A stretch of 64,000 nt of DNA from Plotosus lineatus (lineage: Eukaryota > Chordata > Actinopteri > Siluriformes > Plotosidae): assembly GCA_024760905.1 (NCBI GenBank), contig CM045745.1:3267782-3331781 (forward strand), given 5' to 3'. The notes under the pieces were generated by a model. That model did no database searches, was not told the DNA's origin, and saw only the letters and a list, made by a program, of their open reading frames with translations. The translations under genes and the position numbers were made by a program. Shown here piece by piece: positions 49,601 through 55,700 of this stretch; position 1 is the first letter of the stretch; every line of letters starts with the position of its first letter.

Positions 49601-51731
49601 GTTCCTGTCCTGGATACCAAACCTGCCCATCCCTTCCTCGTTCCCTCTGTTGCCTGCACCAACATGTCCATTGAAGTCTGCACCAGTGACCACTGGGGGT
49701 ACTCTGCATCACTTCATCTAACTCACTCCAGAATCTCTCCTTCCCTTTTAGCTCACAGCCTGTCTGTGGGGCATAAACACTAACATTGAACATCACACCT
49801 TCAATTTCTAATTTGAGACTAATCACTCTGTCTGACACTCTTTTCACTTCTAGAATATTCCTGACAAACTCCTCCTTCAAGATGACTCCTACTCCATTTC
49901 TCTTCCCATCCACACCATGATAAAACAGCTTAAACCCTGCTCCTAAGCTTTTAGCTTTGCTACCTTTCCACTTGGTCTCCTGAACACACAGTATGTCCAC
50001 CTTCCTCCTCTGCATCATGTCAGCCAGCTCTTTATCTTTTCCTTGCATAGTTCCAACATTCAAAGTCCCTACTCTAAGTCCTAGACTCGCAATTTTCCTC
50101 TTCTCTCTCTGCCTACGGACACGCCTCCCACCTCTCCTTCTTCGACATCTTCGACCAACAGTAGTCTAATTTCCATCAGTACCCTGTTGGTTGACAGCAC
50201 TGATGGCGGTCATTGTTAACGCGGGGCTCGACCGATCCGGTATGAGATTTGTCTTTATGGTTTGCATTTTGTATTTTGGCAAAAGTTTTACACCGGATGC
50301 CCTTCCTGTCACAACCCTCTGCATTTCTCTGGGCTTGGGACCGGCATAAGGGGGAAGAGACACTGGTTAGTACCCCTGCCCCACGTCTGCATTATATATT
50401 ATTTTATTTATTAAAAGTAATTTATAATGCAGCCATGGGGCTTTGGACCGGCGTAAGGGGGAGAGACACTGGTTAGTACCCCTGCCCCATGGCTGCATTA
50501 TAAATTACTTTTAATAAATAAAATAAATGTACGAAAACACGTTATATAGTTTCAGTCGAAAACCAGCTTAGCGTAATGCCGAGTGTAAGTCCAAGCCTCC
50601 TGTGTTCATGACAGCGTCTGTAGTGAATACCATTTTCAATGACACCCCTAGTAAATGGTATGGCCTGCCTCTCTGTATGGTAAATGGTACGTCCCTGCTT
50701 CTAGTGTGCCGTCAGAGCGCGTGTTCTCAACAGCACGGAACATTTTGAACAAGAGACACTTATCACCGGATAATGCAGATATGTGCATCTTCTTGCATCA
50801 AAATTATGAATTGTAAAAATGCATCTCTCTTAAACTTTTCAATTGACAAGTGTTTGTAGAATGGAAACCAGTTGCTTGGAATTAACTAGTAAACAAGTGT
50901 TGATAGATTTGTTAAATACAAAAAGGTGTTAATTAAAATCTTGTCAGTGGAAAACTATTTCCTGTCTTTTCTTTCAGATTTTGCTTTATTAATTGGTCAC
51001 TATATTATAAAATATTCAATGCATTATACAAACTGCTGTAATATATCTTTGTCTGTTCTATTTAATGCACTTATGGAACACTACAGCAATATTGTAATGT
51101 ATTGATACATCAAAAACATTTTTTATCATTATTATACCAATAATAGGTTTTTGACACCCCTACTATAAAGACAAGCAACGCGCTCATCCCGGCGCTAGAA
51201 CATTGTCCCTCTTCACATCCCTGTTTTCTAGTGATCTCTCTGGCTCCTGGTTTCAGCTCCGTGACTAGCACGTCACTAGCAGTGACTACATTTTCCCTCT
51301 TGCTCAAGTGCCTCCCCTGTAACAATAAAGTCTCTCCGTGCTCAATCTACTCCGTCTCCTGCATTTTGGGTCAGGCTGAAAGTTGGTGCATTTAGGTTTG
51401 CACCTTGTACCAATAAATGATACATTCAATAGAATGAACTAAGATGATTATGCCCCCTAGTGCGGCTAACTGGGTTATCAAAGGCGGGCCATGTCTCTCA
51501 CTGTCTATGGTGTGAGGCATGTAAAAGAACCATTGCTGACTTTCGTAAAGAGTAGGCTGCAAAGCCGTCAGCCTGTTTCTCTCCCTTGCTAAAAGGGTTG
51601 TGACAGGAAGGGCATCCGACGTAAAAACCTCTGCCAAATCAAACGTGCGAATCAGATGATTCGCTGTGGCGACTCCCGAGTAAAAAGGGAAAAAGCCGAA
51701 AGGAAGACAGACAGACAGAACTAAGATGATT

Positions 51732-51769
<38 letters not shown>

Positions 51770-52672
51770 AGATTGTATACAGAACAAACTTGTACAGGTT
51801 ACTTATACAAGATTTAAACATGCGTTCCCCTCTAAAGAAGGCCCTTTAACGACTTACGAACAAATTGATCTAACAAAAGGCCGCTCGTATTTCGTTCGTA
51901 AGTTGGAGAGCGTCAGTACAGACGCTCCACCACTTATGAACATTCGTTTTACGAACATCCGGAGATGCAAACATCCGGTCCGAGGACGACAGTGAAAGCG
52001 AAATGAAATTGAAGAACAAGTCGTAATAGAAATGGAATAAAATCAATAGAAAGATATATCAAATATAAGTATGAAATATGATTAAAAATTATCCTGAGGT
52101 ACACTTAATACTAGGCTCCGGCAGAGGGGGCATGGCTGACTTGGTCGGGAAGAGAAGCAGAACTATACATTTCTGAACTCCTGCCAAAAGTTTCAAAGAA
52201 GAAACAAATTGACTCAGGTATTATAATGACAGGATAAGAGTGAAACTCTCTGTAAATCTGATCAGATCCACTGTGCTGTGCTTGAGAGGAACCAAGAGTT
52301 TAAACTTGGAAGCTGATCAGTTCAATTCTCCAGTGGTGGTCGAGTGGTGAGGGCGCGATTGGTGGTCCAGTGGTGAGGGCGCAGGATCGCTGATCCTAAG
52401 GTTGGGGGTTCGAGTCCCCACAGGGTTGTCACTGCCCCCCCCGGTGCAGCTAACTGGGTTATCAAAGGCAGGCCATGTCTCTCACTGTCCATGGTGAGAG
52501 GCATGTAAAAGAACCATTGCTGACTTTCGTAATGAGTATGCTGCAAAGCCGTCAGCGTGTTTCTACGACCTGGAGAGGGATGGGCTCCGCCAGGCCAAAT
52601 CAGCCCAAGTCTCGCCATGAAGGCGCCCCAACGACATCCTCGGATGTTAAGGGATAAGTGAAGTGAAGTGTC

Positions 52673-52712
<40 letters not shown>

Positions 52713-55700
52713 GGGGGGGGTTATGCTTTCAATTAGACTGAGCTCTAGAGCATCATTACACCGCGCGGTCAGTTATGTAATAAACTTCGAGAGAGAGAGA
52801 GAGAGAGATTGTATACAGTACAAATTCGTGTAGGTTACTTATACATGGTTTAAACATACGTCCCCCTCTAAAGAATGCGCTGTAACAACTTACGAACATC
52901 TAACAAACGGTTGTCTGGAACCTAACTTGTTTGTAAGCTGGGGAACATCTGTACTTTGTTAAACAAAGAGATTAGAGGAAAATGACAAGAATAGTTTCAG
53001 TTGATAAAAGGTCTATAATAATTCACATAAGCATGGCAGGGGCTAAAATATTGCATTTTACTCCTGTTGGTCAAAAAGAAAAAAATCTGAGGCCTTCATG
53101 GCTGCGGGATCACCCAGACTGAACAGTTGAATACTGGAAAAAGATTTGTTGATTTAATTTCTACTTAAATATTGCCATTTTGAATTTATGTCCAGCACCT
53201 GTGTTCGCATCAAATTTTTGTTTTTAGCTGACAGGAGAGGAACATCATGTGACTGTCTGCTGATGTAACTCAGGTTTAATGTTTTGTATATTATGGGATG
53301 CTTTTCTGTTCACCATGGTATTAAAAAGTAAATATTTGAGATACTGTAATAGTTTTCTTTCTGGAAGCTCAAAATTAACTGGCTCTTTACCTTTGACCTC
53401 TCTTTGCAACAAGGCATTAGAGAACTCACAGATTGGGATGAAGCAGGAACAGGAAAAGCCCAGAGCTGTCCCAGACCAATATACTATCCTAGTCAATATA
53501 TTTTAGATTCATTGCACACCAACTAAAATATTTCAGGTCTTTTGTTTTAATACTGATGATTTTGGCATACAGCTCATGAAAACCCAAAATTCCTATCTCA
53601 AAAAATGAGCATATCATGTTCAGGTAGTCTAAACGAGCTATTAACCTAATCATCTGAATCAACCAATTAACTCTAAACACCTGCAAAAGATTCCCGAGGC
53701 TTCTAAAAACTCCCAGCCTGGTTCATTACTCAAAACCACAATCATGGGTAAGACTGCCGACCTGACTGCTGTCCAGAAGGCCATCATTGACACCCTCAAG
53801 CAAGAGGGTAAGACACAGAAAGAAATCTCTGAGCGAATAGGCTGTTCCCAGAGTGCTCGATCAAGCCACCTCAGTGGGACGTCGAAAACGCTGCACAACC
53901 AGAAGAGGTGACTGGACCCTGAGGAAGATTGGGGAGCAGGGCCGATTCCAGACCTTGGGGGACCTGTGGAAGCAGTGGACTGGGCTACAGGTGCCGCATT
54001 CCCCAGGTCAATCCACTTTTGAACCAGAAACAGCGGCAGAAGCACCTGACCTGGGCTACAGAGAAGCAGCACTGGACTGTTGCTCAGTGGTCCAAACTAC
54101 TTTTTTCGGATGAAAGCAAATTTTGCATGTCATTCGGAACTCAAGGTGCCAGAGTCTGGAGGAAGACTGGGGAGAAGGCAATGCCAAAATGCCTGAAGTC
54201 CAGTGTCGAGTACCCACAGTCAGTGATGGTCTGGGGTGCCATGTCAGCCGCTGGTGTTGGTCCACTGTGTTTTATCAAGGGCGGGGTCAATGCAGCTAGC
54301 TATCAGGAGATTTTGGAGCACTTCATGCTTCCATCTGCTGAAAAGCTTTATGGAGATGAAGATTTCATTTTTCAGCACGACCGGGCACCTGCTCACAGTT
54401 CCAAAACCACTGCTAAATGGTTTACTGACCATGGTATTACTGGGCTCAATTGGCCTGCCAACTCTGCTGACCTGAAGCCCATAGAGACTCTGTGGGATAT
54501 TGTGAAGAGAAGGTTGAGAGACACCAGACCCAACACTGTGGATGAGCTTAAGGCCGCTATCGAAGCATCCTGGGCCTCCATAACACCTCAGCAGTGCCAC
54601 AGGCTGATTGGCTCCATGCCACGCCGCATTGAAGCAGTCATTTCTGCAAAAGGATTCCCGACCAAGTATTAAGTGCAGAACTGAACATAATTATTTGAAG
54701 GTTGACTTTTTTGTATGAAAACACTTTTTTTTATTGGTTGGATGAAATATGCTAATTTTTTGAGATAGGAATTTTGTTTTTTCTTTACGTTTTTGCCAAA
54801 ATTATCAATATTAAAACAATAAAAGGCTTGAACTATTTCAGTTGTGTGTAATGAATCTAAAATATATGAAAGTTTAATGTCTATCAATACATTACAGAAA
54901 AGGACTAGTATAGTTTTCTTAATTTCAGTGTGATTGTTTGAATCTGACTGTTTTTTTTCCCCCAATCAGTATCATTTGAATCATTATATAATTGTCAAAA
55001 AGACACATACTGATCTTATTGGAATAAACAGAAGTGAAAAAAAAGTCTGTTTTTTTTGTCAATTTTTGGGGGTTACCTCAGTGACTGATTGGTTTAAAAA
55101 GGACATGTCAGATTAAAATGAGGATGATTTCTCTCATCATCTCTTTATAAAACTTTTCCTAGACATGTTTTCTAAAAGTTTATGTGGCTGAAGTGCATAA
55201 AAATGTTTGGTTGCTAAGGACTAATGATGTTGGAAGAAGTGCAATCTGTGTGCTCATTTTTCTCTAAAATGTCTTTTGAAATTTTTAGTTGAATGCTGAC
55301 ACATGGGCAGTGGTGGTCTAGTGGATAGGGTGCAGGATCACTGATCCTCAGGTTGGGGGTTCGAGTCCCCACAGGGTTGTCACTGCCCCCCCCCCAGTGG
55401 AGCTAACTGGGTTATCAAAGGCAGGCCATGTCTCTCACTGTCTATGGTGAGAGGTTGATGTAAAAGAACCATTGCTGACTTTCGTAAAGAGGAGCTGCAA
55501 AGTCGTCAGCGTGTTTCTGTCCCTTGATAAAAAGGGTTGTGACAGGAAGGGCATCCGACGTAAAAACCTCTGCCAAATCAAAATGGCCGAATCAGATGAT
55601 TTGCTGTGGCGACTCCCAAGAAAGGGAAAAAAAGCCGAAAGGAAGAAAGAAAGTTGAATGCTGACACAAGAAATGGCATCGCTCGCTCAGTTTTCACGGT

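Larger units (their letters stand above)
47263..50507 (-). mobile_element. RTE-clade LINE, copy B (near full length, inverted 5' junction)
   Basis: The 3' end, with AAGCCGAAAGG in complement, is at 47263 and the 5' UTR is at 50345-50507. The flanking CTTTTAATAAATAAAAT (47246-47262 and 50508-50524) is a 17-bp target duplication. On the minus strand the endonuclease ([16 protein letters not shown] at 50063, then [17 protein letters not shown]), linker and RT ([34 protein letters not shown]) are present in several frames. The 5' end is abnormal: a 40-base perfect inverted repeat (50401-50440 and 50485-50524) includes the first bases of the element plus flanking target. Confidence 0.93.
47082..51162 (+). 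mobile_element. hAT transposon, internally replaced by RTE copy B
   Basis: The ends TAGGGATGTC and GACACCCCTA are inverted. CTATAAAG occurs on both sides (47074-47081 and 51163-51170), an exact 8-bp target duplication, diagnostic of hAT. A decayed transposase C terminus is at 50700-50816. A second inward hAT-type end, GACACCCCTA, is at 50641-50650. Confidence 0.9.
46625..51916. mobile_element. Tigger-type element, outer copy 1, containing hAT, RTE and SINE
   Basis: The left end CAGACGCTACCCTACTTACG (46625) and right end TCGTAAGTTGGAGAGCGTCAG (to 51916) are inverted with flanking TA. Its own sequence includes TATGAAATATGATTAAACATTATCC and a CT-rich module, shared with copy 2 (51919-52951). 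Nested within it are a hAT element (47082-51162), RTE copy B (47263-50507) inside the hAT, and a SINE (51450-51716). Confidence 0.8.
51919..52951. mobile_element. Tigger-type MITE, outer copy 2, sharing a TA with copy 1
   Basis: The left end CAGACGCTCCACCACTTATG begins right after the TA (51917-51918) that closes copy 1. The right end reads AAGCTGGGGAACATCTG, then TA. It shares ATGGAATAAAATCAATAGAA and TATGATTAAAAATTATCCTG with copy 1 and contains a SINE. Confidence 0.85.
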
